Shown here: in pieces, positions 1 to 7,343 of the stretch
How positions within the stretch are numbered: position 1 is the first letter of the stretch
Layout of the letters: each line of letters begins with the position of its first letter
Assembly: GCF_000710615.1 (NCBI RefSeq)
Contig: NZ_JDTH01000002.1
Location: 1,418,082 to 1,482,081 of the forward strand
Direction: 5' to 3'
DNA from: Haladaptatus cibarius D43
GTDB lineage: Archaea; Halobacteriota; Halobacteria; Halobacteriales; Haladaptataceae
Length of the DNA stretch: 64,000 bases
Program-made: the position numbers and the translations under genes
Notes under the pieces: model-generated
What the model was told of the DNA's origin: nothing
Seen by the model: the letters and a program-made list of their open reading frames with translations, nothing else
The model's database searches: none

Positions 1-631
1 GTTCCCTGTCTGGGGGGACGACAAGTGAAACACCCGTATCGGGTCGAACCAGCCCATCCGGCGCGTCGAATTGTTCCGCGCGCTTGATAAGTGGCGGATG
101 TCCCCGCAGGGTCGGAAACGAGCGCTCCGGACTCGTCGTTTTCAGCGCCGACCCGGAGAGAGAAAGCGCGCGCATCACGTCCTCTACGTCGTCGGTAACG
201 GTTATCGTCCCCGCCGGTCGGTCGTGGTAGGAGCGTGCACCCACACGCACGGACGTTTCGGCTCCGAAGTCGAGGACGACCGCACCGTCGCGCTGTTTGA
301 GACGGAATCCGCTTTCGACGCCGAGGTACAGCTTCATCGGGGCCGTACTCAGTTCGATGAGATAGGTTCCGGGTTCGACGCTCCGGTTGTTGCCGTCGGA
401 GGTTTCGGCCACCATCTCCCCGTCCTGCGTTCGAATGGTGACGGGAAGCAGTTTCGGTACGCAGAGCGTCACGGTTTTGACGGCAACCGCGGCATCGACC
501 GGAAAGTAGAACCGTTTGGTCGAAACTGCCGTCGGCTGAACGGAACCGGAGGTGTAGAGTGCGAAGCGAACGTTCTCGATAGGGTCGTAAACGTCGAGTC
601 CGTCGCGCTCGGGATGCCGCCGAAACTCCAT
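1..631 (-). CDS. Conserved haloarchaeal protein, N-terminal part (cut by window edge)
   Basis: An open frame runs from an ATG at 631 to the left edge without a stop, about 210 codons. It begins MEFRRHPERDGLDVYDPIEN and looks soluble and beta-rich, with no signal peptide or membrane segment. I do not recognise an enzyme motif, and the function is unknown. The start lies 20 bases after the stop of the upstream same-strand gene, so the two probably form one transcript. The real coding strand is the minus strand: the overlapping plus-strand frame reads as a basic, low-complexity shadow. Confidence 0.6.
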   Translation of the reverse strand, partial: MEFRRHPERDGLDVYDPIENVRFALYTSGSVQPTAVSTKRFYFPVDAAVAVKTVTLCVPKLLPVTIRTQDGEMVAETSDGNNRSVEPGTYLIELSTAPMKLYLGVESGFRLKQRDGAVVLDFGAETSVRVGARSYHDRPAGTITVTDDVEDVMRALSLSGSALKTTSPERSFPTLRGHPPLIKRAEQFDAPDGLVRPDTGVSLVVPPDRE

Positions 632-651
632 AGCGAAGGTATGTGAGTCAG

Positions 652-1335
652 CTATGATAGTTCTACCCAGTGGGTCGTCTCACCGAGGTCGGGAACGTGC
701 CATCGCTGCTCTGCCAAACCGGGCCGCTTGCGCAGTTCGATACGCGCGTCGAACAGCGGAGACAGTTCTTCTACGAGCGGGTCGTCGTCTGCCACTCGAA
801 GATGATAGTGCGCCATGCCGTGGACACCGCGGACGATTGCGGTGAGTCCGCGAAGGAACTGGGAAAGGGAGACGATGTCGTCCCCACCGGACAGCACTTC
901 GACGGAATCGATTCCGAGGCGAAGTTCCGCGGGCGAAAAGCCATCGTTTTGGTCGTCGTACTGACTGATTACGGAAATTAGCTCGGAACGAAGCGTTTCC
1001 CGTGAAACGTTCTGTACGGAGTCGGTTTTTTCGTCGCTCTTCGTGGCGCGATATTCAGTTCGTCGGTCGATGACGCGGGTGTCCGGGGAGTTCGGTTCGA
1101 CCGGAAGGTGCGAGTCTGCACCGAGTGCGGTGGGGTTCGTAAGCGCGAGCACGCGCGTTCGTCGCCCCTGTCCGAAGAGCGTCCGACTGAATGCGGCGCT
1201 CGTCTCTTTCGGCACGTCGCCGGTAACGAGGAGATTGCTGCCACTCGTTTTCAGCCCCGCAAGCCACTCAGTGAACTGCACGTCCTGCGTCGAACCCTCG
1301 CCCGACCCGCTTCGAAATTCGAGACGAGAACTCAT
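652..1335 (-). CDS. Haloarchaeal RecA/KaiC-fold-like protein (DUF7504 type), no catalytic motif
   Basis: The product is about 227 residues, starting MSSRLEFRSGSGEG. The pattern of short beta strands (SNLLVTGDV, TRVLALTN, DTRVIDRR, LRLGIDSVEVL, HYHLRVADDD) resembles the haloarchaeal DUF7504 group, degenerate RecA/KaiC-like proteins often found beside taxis or signalling genes. No Walker A loop is visible, so ATPase activity is unlikely. I chose the ATG at 1335 over one eight codons upstream because an AT-rich box (1355-1366, reading CTTATTTTTGCG on the coding strand) is centred about 25 bases upstream, the usual spacing for a leaderless haloarchaeal mRNA. The family assignment is inference from pattern. 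Confidence 0.6.
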   Translation of the reverse strand: MSSRLEFRSGSGEGSTQDVQFTEWLAGLKTSGSNLLVTGDVPKETSAAFSRTLFGQGRRTRVLALTNPTALGADSHLPVEPNSPDTRVIDRRTEYRATKSDEKTDSVQNVSRETLRSELISVISQYDDQNDGFSPAELRLGIDSVEVLSGGDDIVSLSQFLRGLTAIVRGVHGMAHYHLRVADDDPLVEELSPLFDARIELRKRPGLAEQRWHVPDLGETTHWVELS

Positions 1336-1495
1336 TAGTGAGACGAATGTTCCACGCAAAAATAAGGGTTCGGGATAATGGCTGACGAACCGCGAATCGA
1401 TATCCGTCGAGCACCTGACCGACTGTTGTCGTGGGTAGCGTTGTGACGATAAATCGCGCGAAGAAGCGATGGCTTACCACAATACGATAGGTGGC

Positions 1496-2677
1496 TTACC
1501 ACGTGATGACGTTGCTCTCCAAATCGCGCGGGAAGTAGGTCAGCATTTCCGTGCCGTTCTCCGTGACCGCAACCGTGTCGGAGTGACGGTAGCCGTAGGT
1601 GTCGGTGTACAGTCCCGGTTCGATGGTGTAAACGTGGCCGGGTTCCATTTCGGCGTCATCCTCGTCTACGTGGTCATCCCATCCGCGGTCGATGTACGGC
1701 GGTTCGTGGCCGCCCATTCCGATGTTGTGGCCGACGTGATGCTGTGCAAGGTCGGTGACGCCCTGCTCCTCGAAGTAGTCCCACACCTGTTGGTCAACGT
1801 AAGACAAGGGAACACCCGGCCCAAGGGCGTCGATAGCGATGGTTTGAGATTCGAGCATCAACTCGAAGTAATGTTCCTGTTCGTCTGTCGGCGAACCGAC
1901 GAACATCGTTCGCTCCAGTTCGGAGTGATAGCCATCGACGTTCGCGGCGGCACCCGTGACCAGAACGTCTCCCTCCTCGATTCGGCGGTTCGCGGTGTGG
2001 CCGTGCGGAAGGGCTGTTTGTGGCCCGGTGATGTAGCCTGCAAATGCAGGCCCGTCTCCTCGCGTACGCGGAACATACTCGTTCCCGAGCGTATCGAGCA
2101 TCGCCCGGGAAGCGTCCATCGAGGCTCGCTGGCTGACGGTCGCCGGGTGCGCGCCGGGTTCCGTGTAATCCGCGAGATACTGGTGTGCGAGGTTCCCCCA
2201 TTTGGCCGATTCGCGGATGAGGTCGATTTCGGCGTCGGTTTTCGCCCAGCGCAGTCTGCTCACCCAGCCTTGCATTTCGACTTCGACGAACTCCGAGAGC
2301 GCCGGGCCGTCGTAGCCCATCACGCCGGGCGCGCCGTCGGCGTCCGTGGCGACTGTCTCCGCGCCGAGTCCCGAGAGCATTTCGACAGCAACCTGAATCG
2401 GTTTACCGCCGGGATAGTCGAAGTAGTGATGGACGGCGTCGATTCGCGGGTTCGGTTCGACGCGCTCGACTTCGAGTCGTGGCACCGTGATTTCGATTCG
2501 TTCGTCAGTGACGGCGAGTACGACCGGTCGTTCGGTCTGAATGTGGTCAAAGCCGGTGAGATACTCGATACTCGTCGCGCCGAACCAGACGCCTGCGTCG
2601 GCACCCTGTTCGCGTATCTTCTCGCGTACTGCTTCGAGACGATGGTCGAACTCCGAATCCGGAAGTCGTGTAGCCAT
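1496..2677 (-). CDS. M24 (creatinase/prolidase-fold) hydrolase with altered metal ligands
   Basis: The product is 393 residues, starting MATRLPDSEFD, with an N-terminal creatinase-like domain (about 1-150) and a pita-bread M24 domain (about 160-390). The conserved GHNIG...HE and TIEPGLY segments are present. The five classical metal ligands are not all kept: the first Asp is replaced in VLVTGAAANVDGY, the second Asp is Glu in SELERT, and the last Glu is Ser in RHSDTV. Creatinase and some other M24 members work without the dinuclear metal site, so this may be an amidinohydrolase-like or other hydrolase rather than an Xaa-Pro peptidase. A canonical M24 paralogue lies at 10048-11190. Longer starts upstream give arginine-rich, unrelated sequence. 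Confidence 0.85.
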   Translation of the reverse strand: MATRLPDSEFDHRLEAVREKIREQGADAGVWFGATSIEYLTGFDHIQTERPVVLAVTDERIEITVPRLEVERVEPNPRIDAVHHYFDYPGGKPIQVAVEMLSGLGAETVATDADGAPGVMGYDGPALSEFVEVEMQGWVSRLRWAKTDAEIDLIRESAKWGNLAHQYLADYTEPGAHPATVSQRASMDASRAMLDTLGNEYVPRTRGDGPAFAGYITGPQTALPHGHTANRRIEEGDVLVTGAAANVDGYHSELERTMFVGSPTDEQEHYFELMLESQTIAIDALGPGVPLSYVDQQVWDYFEEQGVTDLAQHHVGHNIGMGGHEPPYIDRGWDDHVDEDDAEMEPGHVYTIEPGLYTDTYGYRHSDTVAVTENGTEMLTYFPRDLESNVITW

Positions 2678-2772
2678 GCCATAGCGTTCACTGGTGCGAA
2701 CTAAAACCTTCACGTGGCGGAAAGCCGTTCCAAATCGCTGTTGCTGTCGAACGGCGTCGTTGCTCGTCCGAG

Positions 2773-3354
2773 ATGGCGAGGCTACTCTCGTTTGGGAGCG
2801 TACTCTTTGCTGTCCGGGTAGCGTTGTCCGTTCGAATGCTCGTTTCCGACCTCGTGATGCAAACCGGGTCGGCGATTCCGGAACTGACAGTGGAGATGGT
2901 CGTCGTGTTCGCCATCGCAACGGCGGCCTTCGTGCTGTTCGCCACGGAAGCCTTTCCGCCGGACATCACCGCTCTCATCGTCATGGTCGTGCTTATCGTC
3001 CTCGGCCCATGGACGGGAATATCGCCCGAAGAAGACATCTCGGGGTTTGTAAACGACGCGACGATTATCGTGCTGGCGATGCTCGTCTTGAGCGGGGGGG
3101 TCAGCCAAACCGGCGCGGTACAGCAACTCGGCGAACGGATGGCCTCGTTCGCAGGGACGGACGAGCGAAAGCAACTCGCGGCGACGTTGGCCTTCGCGGA
3201 GGACTTCATGACGCCGATTGGCTACCAGACGAAGCTTCTTGTGTACGGGCCAGGAGGCTACAAATTCACGGATTACTTTCGCGTCGGTGCGCCACTGCAG
3301 TTAGTGTTGTCAATAGCAACTGCTTTCGGAATTGCTGTCATTTGGGGCGTCTGA
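2773..3354 (+). pseudogene. SLC13/DASS-type transporter with internal in-frame deletion
   Basis: The N-terminal part (to about residue 138) matches the start of SLC13-type anion permeases: TEAFPPDITALIVMVVLIVL, then a GISPEEDISGF segment, then a AMLVLSGGVSQTGAVQQLG helix. The sequence then jumps, around AATLAFAEDFM (about 3180-3210), straight to the family's last 50 residues (MTPIGYQTKLLVYGPGGY...FRVGAPLQL). Full-length members are roughly 600 residues, while this frame has 193. The missing part contains the TrkA-C domains and most of the transport core, so it cannot work as a normal transporter. The junction keeps the frame. A start at 2836 is also possible. Confidence 0.75.
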
Positions 3355-3551
3355 AATCGTAATACAACCGGCGTCTGTGCAACTATTCGATTCCGCCGAA
3401 GCTTGGATCGGGAACTCAAATCGCCCAAAATTAGCGTTTGCAGTTTATTCTCCCTCGTTTTCGATTTGCTCGTTCGCTTCCTCGACATCGACTTTCGCCT
3501 GTTCCAAAACAACCCTTCTCGCTACACTGGTCAAAATGAGTTCGGAGAAAG

Positions 3552-3625
3552 TCCGCCCTCCCCGATTTGAACGGGGGACAAGTCGATCTACAGTCGACTG
3601 CTCTACCAGTCTGAGCTAAGGGCGG
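3552..3625 (-). tRNA. tRNA-Tyr (anticodon GUA)
   Basis: A full 74-base cloverleaf is visible: acceptor stem CCGCCCT/AGGGCGG, D-stem GCTC/GAGC, anticodon stem GTCGA/TCGAC with loop CTGTAGA, and T-stem CCCCG/CGGGG closing a TTCAAAT loop. The discriminator base is A. There is no intron and no encoded CCA. Its 3' end faces the deleted SLC13 gene, and about 190 bases between them hold no convincing gene. Confidence 0.96.
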
Positions 3626-3754
3626 GCACGCACTTTCACCTAATCCCGTCCCAGACTTAAGAATTATTATTCGAGACGGCGTGGTGGACACACGGAAAGC
3701 TTCAAGTATGATAGGTTGTGTGTATCGGAGTAGAGACAAGATTAGGTGGCCGAC

Positions 3755-4279
3755 ATGAGCAAAATCACGTTCCGCGCAGACGACGACCTCGTCAAGCAAC
3801 TCGAATCGCTCGACGCCTCGAAGAGCGAGGTCATGCGCGAGGCACTCCGCGACTATCTCGACGGCCAGGGAGAATCAGCGGAGCAAACCGACGGGAGCCT
3901 CGATGCAGTCGTCACAGAGCGCGTAGACGACCTCATCGACCAGCGACTCGAGCCTCGTGCGGGCGAGAGCGGGCGAGATATCAACGTAAACGTCACCGTC
4001 GAAGGTGCTGGCGAGATTCGGGCAACGGAACACACCCCGACATCGAGTGGAACGACGAATCGTGCGCGTCGGACAACCGACGACACAAGTCAGACCGAGA
4101 ACACCTGCGGCCAGTGCGGAGAGTCGCTCGATTCGGGCCACGTATACTGTCCGAACTGCGGTGAGAAGGCGACACACCGCGTGTTCTGTGACTGTGGCGA
4201 CGAGATTCGATCCGACTGGGCGTTTTGCCCCGGATGTGGCCGAAGAACGCCGTCAGCGGACGTTTTAGATTCGTCGTAA
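3755..4279 (+). CDS. cdrL: CdrL: RHH DNA-binding protein with C-terminal zinc ribbon
   Basis: The product is 174 residues from MSKITFRADDDLV (a start three codons earlier is possible). Residues 1-45 form a ribbon-helix-helix (CopG-type) domain. A charged linker follows, then two zinc-ribbon knuckle pairs in the last 65 residues (CGQC...CPNC and CDCG...CPGC). Placement immediately upstream of a short RHH gene and ftsZ2 matches the cdrL-cdrS-ftsZ2 arrangement known from Haloferax and Halobacterium, where these proteins control ftsZ2 and cell division. A perfect palindrome overlaps its stop codon and may be its own or its neighbour's operator. Confidence 0.88.
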   Translation: MSKITFRADDDLVKQLESLDASKSEVMREALRDYLDGQGESAEQTDGSLDAVVTERVDDLIDQRLEPRAGESGRDINVNVTVEGAGEIRATEHTPTSSGTTNRARRTTDDTSQTENTCGQCGESLDSGHVYCPNCGEKATHRVFCDCGDEIRSDWAFCPGCGRRTPSADVLDSS

Positions 4280-4293
4280 AACGATTGTTTTAC
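4276..4293. promoter_or_regulatory. Palindromic operator 1 upstream of cdrS
   Basis: The site is GTAAAAC-GATT-GTTTTAC, a perfect 7-bp inverted repeat. It overlaps the cdrL stop codon and lies just before the AT-rich box TTAATTATATATAC (4302-4315). It shares arm geometry and the GATT spacer with the site at 4338-4357. A role as an RHH (CdrL or CdrS) binding site is inferred from position and symmetry. Confidence 0.65.
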
Positions 4294-4337
4294 AACCGCC
4301 GTTAATTATATATACTGCGCCTTTGTGGATACTTCCA

Positions 4338-4357
4338 CGTAAGACGATTGTCTTACG
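4338..4357. promoter_or_regulatory. Palindromic operator 2 upstream of cdrS
   Basis: The site is CGTAAGAC-GATT-GTCTTACG, a perfect 8-bp inverted repeat. Its centre is 63 bases, about six helical turns, from operator 1. Two further half-sites follow: CGTAAGAC at 4404-4411 and GTCTTAC at 4437-4443, the latter 20 bases before the cdrS start. The repeated motif strongly suggests a multi-site operator for an RHH regulator. Confidence 0.7.
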
Positions 4358-4462
4358 CCAACGTTAAATCGGTCAAAATATCGCGTGTTGGCCGCTAATA
4401 CGGCGTAAGACGGAGATTGAAAGCATACCGCGTGTCGTCTTACCATACAAGGGGAATCCACT

Positions 4463-4642
4463 ATGGAGCGCGTGACACTACGAATACCAAAACAGCAAAT
4501 CGAAGAAGTCGAACAGATGGTCGAAACCGGCGAGTTCCCGAACCGAAGCGAAGCGATTCGGGCCGCAGTCCGCGACATGCTCAACGAGCACGACGGAAAC
4601 GGAACCGAGACCACGAACAAGCGCACTTGGGCGAAGGTGTGA
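4463..4642 (+). CDS. cdrS: CdrS: short ribbon-helix-helix cell-division regulator
   Basis: The product is 59 residues, [20 protein letters not shown]... ending TWAKV. It is almost only an RHH fold: the N-terminal strand VTLRIP gives the DNA-contacting ribbon, followed by two helices ([10 protein letters not shown] and [13 protein letters not shown]). The stop is three bases before the ftsZ2 start, so the two are co-transcribed. In Halobacterium, CdrS regulates the cdrS-ftsZ2 unit and division. Its upstream region carries repeated GTAAGAC-type operators. It is easily missed because it is shorter than 60 residues. Confidence 0.92.
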   Translation: MERVTLRIPKQQIEEVEQMVETGEFPNRSEAIRAAVRDMLNEHDGNGTETTNKRTWAKV

Positions 4643-4645
4643 ACG

Positions 4646-5836
4646 ATGCAGGACATCGTTCAAGAAGCACTGGAAAACGCAGAAAGCGAACAGCGCGAGA
4701 TGGACGCCGTCACGACGGGCGACGAGTTCGGTGACCCGCGAATCGTCATCGTCGGCTGTGGTGGTGCCGGAAACAACACCATCAACCGCTTGTACAACAT
4801 CGGCGTCGATGGCGCGGATACCGTCGCCATCAACACCGACAAACAGCACCTGAAGATGATCGAAGCCGACACGAAAATCCTCGTCGGCAAATCCCTCACC
4901 TCCGGCCTCGGCGCTGGTGGCGACCCATCTATGGGCGAACGCGCCACCGAGATGGCACAGGGAACGGTCAAAGAGGTTCTCGGCGATGCCGACCTCGTCT
5001 TCGTGACCGCAGGTATGGGTGGCGGAACCGGAACCGGTGCCGCACCCGTCGTCTCGAAAATCGCCAAAGAGCAGGGCGCAATCGTCGTCGGCATGGTCTC
5101 GACACCGTTCAACGTCGAGCGTGCCCGCACGGTGAAAGCCGAGGAAGGACTGGAAAAGCTTCGCAACGAAGCGGACTCCATCATCGTCCTCGACAACAAC
5201 CGCCTGCTCGATTACGTCCCGAACCTCCCGATTGGCAAGGCGTTCTCGGTGATGGACCAAATCATCGCCGAAACGGTGAAAGGTATCTCGGAAACCATCA
5301 CTCAGCCGAGCCTCATCAACTTAGACTACGCCGACATGACCTCCATCATGAATCAGGGCGGCGTAGCCGTGATGCTCGTCGGGGAGACACAGGACAAGAA
5401 CAAAACCGAGGAAGTGGTGCGAGATGCGATGAACCACCCGCTGCTCGACGTGGACTACCGAGGTGCATCGGGCGGCCTCGTTCACATCACGGGTGGCCCA
5501 GACCTCACGCTCAAAGAGGCAGAAGGCATTGCGGCCAACATCACGGAACGCCTCGAAGCGAGCGCCAACGTCATCTGGGGCGCACGCATTCAGGAGAACT
5601 ACAAAAGCAAAGTCCGAGTCATGGCTATCATGACTGGCGTCAAAAGCGCACAAGTGCTCGGCCCATCGACGCAGAAACAGGCCGACCGCTCCCGGCAGAA
5701 GATGCGCGACGTGGATGCACAGTCCTACGACGCCAGCAACAACGTCGAAAAATCTAAAACTGGCACCTTCGGCACCCAGAGCGACGGTGGTCGGGACGAA
5801 GTCGAGAAAAACAACGGACTTGACGTTATCCGATAA
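4646..5836 (+). CDS. ftsZ2: Cell division tubulin-family GTPase FtsZ2
   Basis: The product is 396 residues. The tubulin signature GGGTGTG lies at about 125-131, the nucleotide-binding GCGGAGNN at about 38-45, and the T7-loop segment NLDYAD near 227, so it is a catalytically complete FtsZ. The short N-terminal extension ([16 protein letters not shown]) and variable C-tail fit haloarchaeal FtsZ2, the paralogue that drives constriction after FtsZ1 has set the ring. It follows cdrS by three bases, and regulation by CdrS/CdrL is expected. Confidence 0.95.
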   Translation: MQDIVQEALENAESEQREMDAVTTGDEFGDPRIVIVGCGGAGNNTINRLYNIGVDGADTVAINTDKQHLKMIEADTKILVGKSLTSGLGAGGDPSMGERATEMAQGTVKEVLGDADLVFVTAGMGGGTGTGAAPVVSKIAKEQGAIVVGMVSTPFNVERARTVKAEEGLEKLRNEADSIIVLDNNRLLDYVPNLPIGKAFSVMDQIIAETVKGISETITQPSLINLDYADMTSIMNQGGVAVMLVGETQDKNKTEEVVRDAMNHPLLDVDYRGASGGLVHITGGPDLTLKEAEGIAANITERLEASANVIWGARIQENYKSKVRVMAIMTGVKSAQVLGPSTQKQADRSRQKMRDVDAQSYDASNNVEKSKTGTFGTQSDGGRDEVEKNNGLDVIR

Positions 5837-5919
5837 TTCGCTTTCCTCTCTTCTCTCTTTTTCGCAAACAGCGAATTGCTATTTCCGCTATCTTAGAATA
5901 GAAATCAACAAGATTGCGA

Positions 5920-6957
5920 TTACACCGCGTGAATCGACTCCACCAACGCGCATTTCCGGCAGATGTCGCTCGTCGTGGACGCGCCGCATCGCTCACATTC
6001 GTTGATTTCGCGTTTGCCGTCGCCGATGCCGAACTCGTCCGCGGCGACCGCGGCGAGTTCCTCGTAGCCAGCCATAATCGAGTGACGTGTTCCGGGATGG
6101 TTCTCTTCGAGCGAGAGCATCAACTGCTGGATTTCGGCGCGGTACGCCTCGCTCGAGTGTGGACATTCGGTGATGTGCGCCGGGAGGTTTTCGAGGTGAG
6201 CGTACAGCGCAACCTCTTTTTCCGGAACGTCCCGAAGCGGTTTCGCACGCGGGACGAACGAATCTTGGTCGTTTCTGGTTTGCGGGTTGTGGTCGGTTTC
6301 GTCGTCTTCGCCGCTCTCTGCGGAAGAGACGCTTGAAGGCGTTTCTTCCGCGAATTTCCCGAGGCTGGCGTCGAAATGCTTGGCGATTTGAGCAACGTCG
6401 CCTTCGAGGAAGTTCATCAATGCGGTTTCTGCCTCGTCGTCCAGATTGTGTCCCGTGAGCAGTTTGTCGGCCCCGTACTCCTCGGCGTATTTCGAAAGCA
6501 AGTCCCTGCGGAACACGCCACAGTAGGCGCAGGCGGCCATACTTTCGGGGTCTTTTTCCACCACGTCGTCCATTTGCACGTCGAACTCATCCTCGTAGGT
6601 GACGACTTCGTGGCGAATGTCCAACTCATCGGTGAGTTCGAGACAGGCGTCCAAACTCTTGTCTCGGTAGCCCTCGATACCCTCGTGAATCGTCAGCGCG
6701 ACGAGTTCGACGCGCGGGTCGTTGGCAAACGTGTCGTGGAGAATCTGTGTGAGAACGACGCTGTCTTTCCCGCCGGAAAGACCGATGAGCCACGTTTGTG
6801 GCTCGTCGGGCGTAGCAGATGCGGGAAGGAGATTGTCGTCACGGATCCGCCGTCGAAGGCGCTTTTCGACCGACCGACAGAAATGGTCTTCACACATGTG
6901 AAGCCCCGAGTAAGCCGCGTGCATCACCGCCTCTCGGTCGCACTTATCGCAGTCCAT
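5920..6957 (-). CDS. ncsA: NcsA: tRNA U34 2-thiolation adenylase (TtuA/Ncs6 family)
   Basis: The product is 345 residues. An N-terminal zinc site (CDKC...C) is followed by the PP-loop SGGKDS at 61-66, the CAYC active-site cysteines at 143-146, C265, and a C-terminal zinc finger (CERC 321-324, CRKC 333-336). PP-loop ATPases of this family adenylate tRNA and insert sulfur at wobble uridine; haloarchaeal NcsA works with UbaA and the ubiquitin-like SAMP2. UbaA is encoded at 30038-30856. An acidic, disordered-looking insert spans about 205-232. Next to ftsZ2 as in Haloferax, but converging on it. Confidence 0.93.
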   Translation of the reverse strand: MDCDKCDREAVMHAAYSGLHMCEDHFCRSVEKRLRRRIRDDNLLPASATPDEPQTWLIGLSGGKDSVVLTQILHDTFANDPRVELVALTIHEGIEGYRDKSLDACLELTDELDIRHEVVTYEDEFDVQMDDVVEKDPESMAACAYCGVFRRDLLSKYAEEYGADKLLTGHNLDDEAETALMNFLEGDVAQIAKHFDASLGKFAEETPSSVSSAESGEDDETDHNPQTRNDQDSFVPRAKPLRDVPEKEVALYAHLENLPAHITECPHSSEAYRAEIQQLMLSLEENHPGTRHSIMAGYEELAAVAADEFGIGDGKREINECERCGASTTSDICRKCALVESIHAV

Positions 6958-7343
6958 TACCTGTGGCTTTCGTCGCGGGCCGTTTCACGGTTTCGCTCCG
7001 GAGTAAATCGAATATCGCTATACTAAATCCCGGAAAGGTAACTAAAGTGTCTATTCTGAGAAGCACAAGAACGACCGTATTTTGGGATTTTTTCGGTGAA
7101 TAACTGTTTCATGATAGTATTTTTGACAATTACTTTCGAATAGTGGCTCCGCCGACTCCGGTAGTTGAATTGACGATGCGCTGTCGATTGGAGTGGGCGA
7201 ATATGGGTTGTAACGGAGTTTTAACGCCGAAACAAGAATCCGTTACTGCTGCGTGGTAACTGCTACCGAACTGCCAGTAGACACCGATTGCGACCGGTTT
7301 AAGGGACGAATAATAAACCTTATACTTCCCGTTCGTTGAATTC
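6958..7343. other. Intergenic region holding divergent promoters
   Basis: This 386-base AT-leaning stretch separates ncsA (minus) from the beta-propeller gene (plus). I see no convincing reading frame. A TATA-like CTTATACT (7318-7325) sits about 24 bases before the ATG at 7344 and would give a leaderless transcript. The middle part carries several AT-rich boxes but no clear repeat. Confidence 0.5.

Noticed and set aside
71-646. 191-codon plus-strand frame at the left edge
   Set aside because: Arg-rich with no family pattern; the opposite strand has acidic, haloarchaea-like coding sequence over the same bases.
1469-2704. 411-codon plus-strand frame over the M24 gene
   Set aside because: It mirrors the minus-strand gene, which has clear M24 motifs; high-GC haloarchaeal genes often leave long antisense frames.
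3400-3551. Short minus-strand frame downstream of tRNA-Tyr (ends EQAKVDVEEANEQIENEGE)
   Set aside because: It looks protein-like but has no start codon before the tRNA and only about 32 codons; it may be a remnant, but I cannot support a gene.
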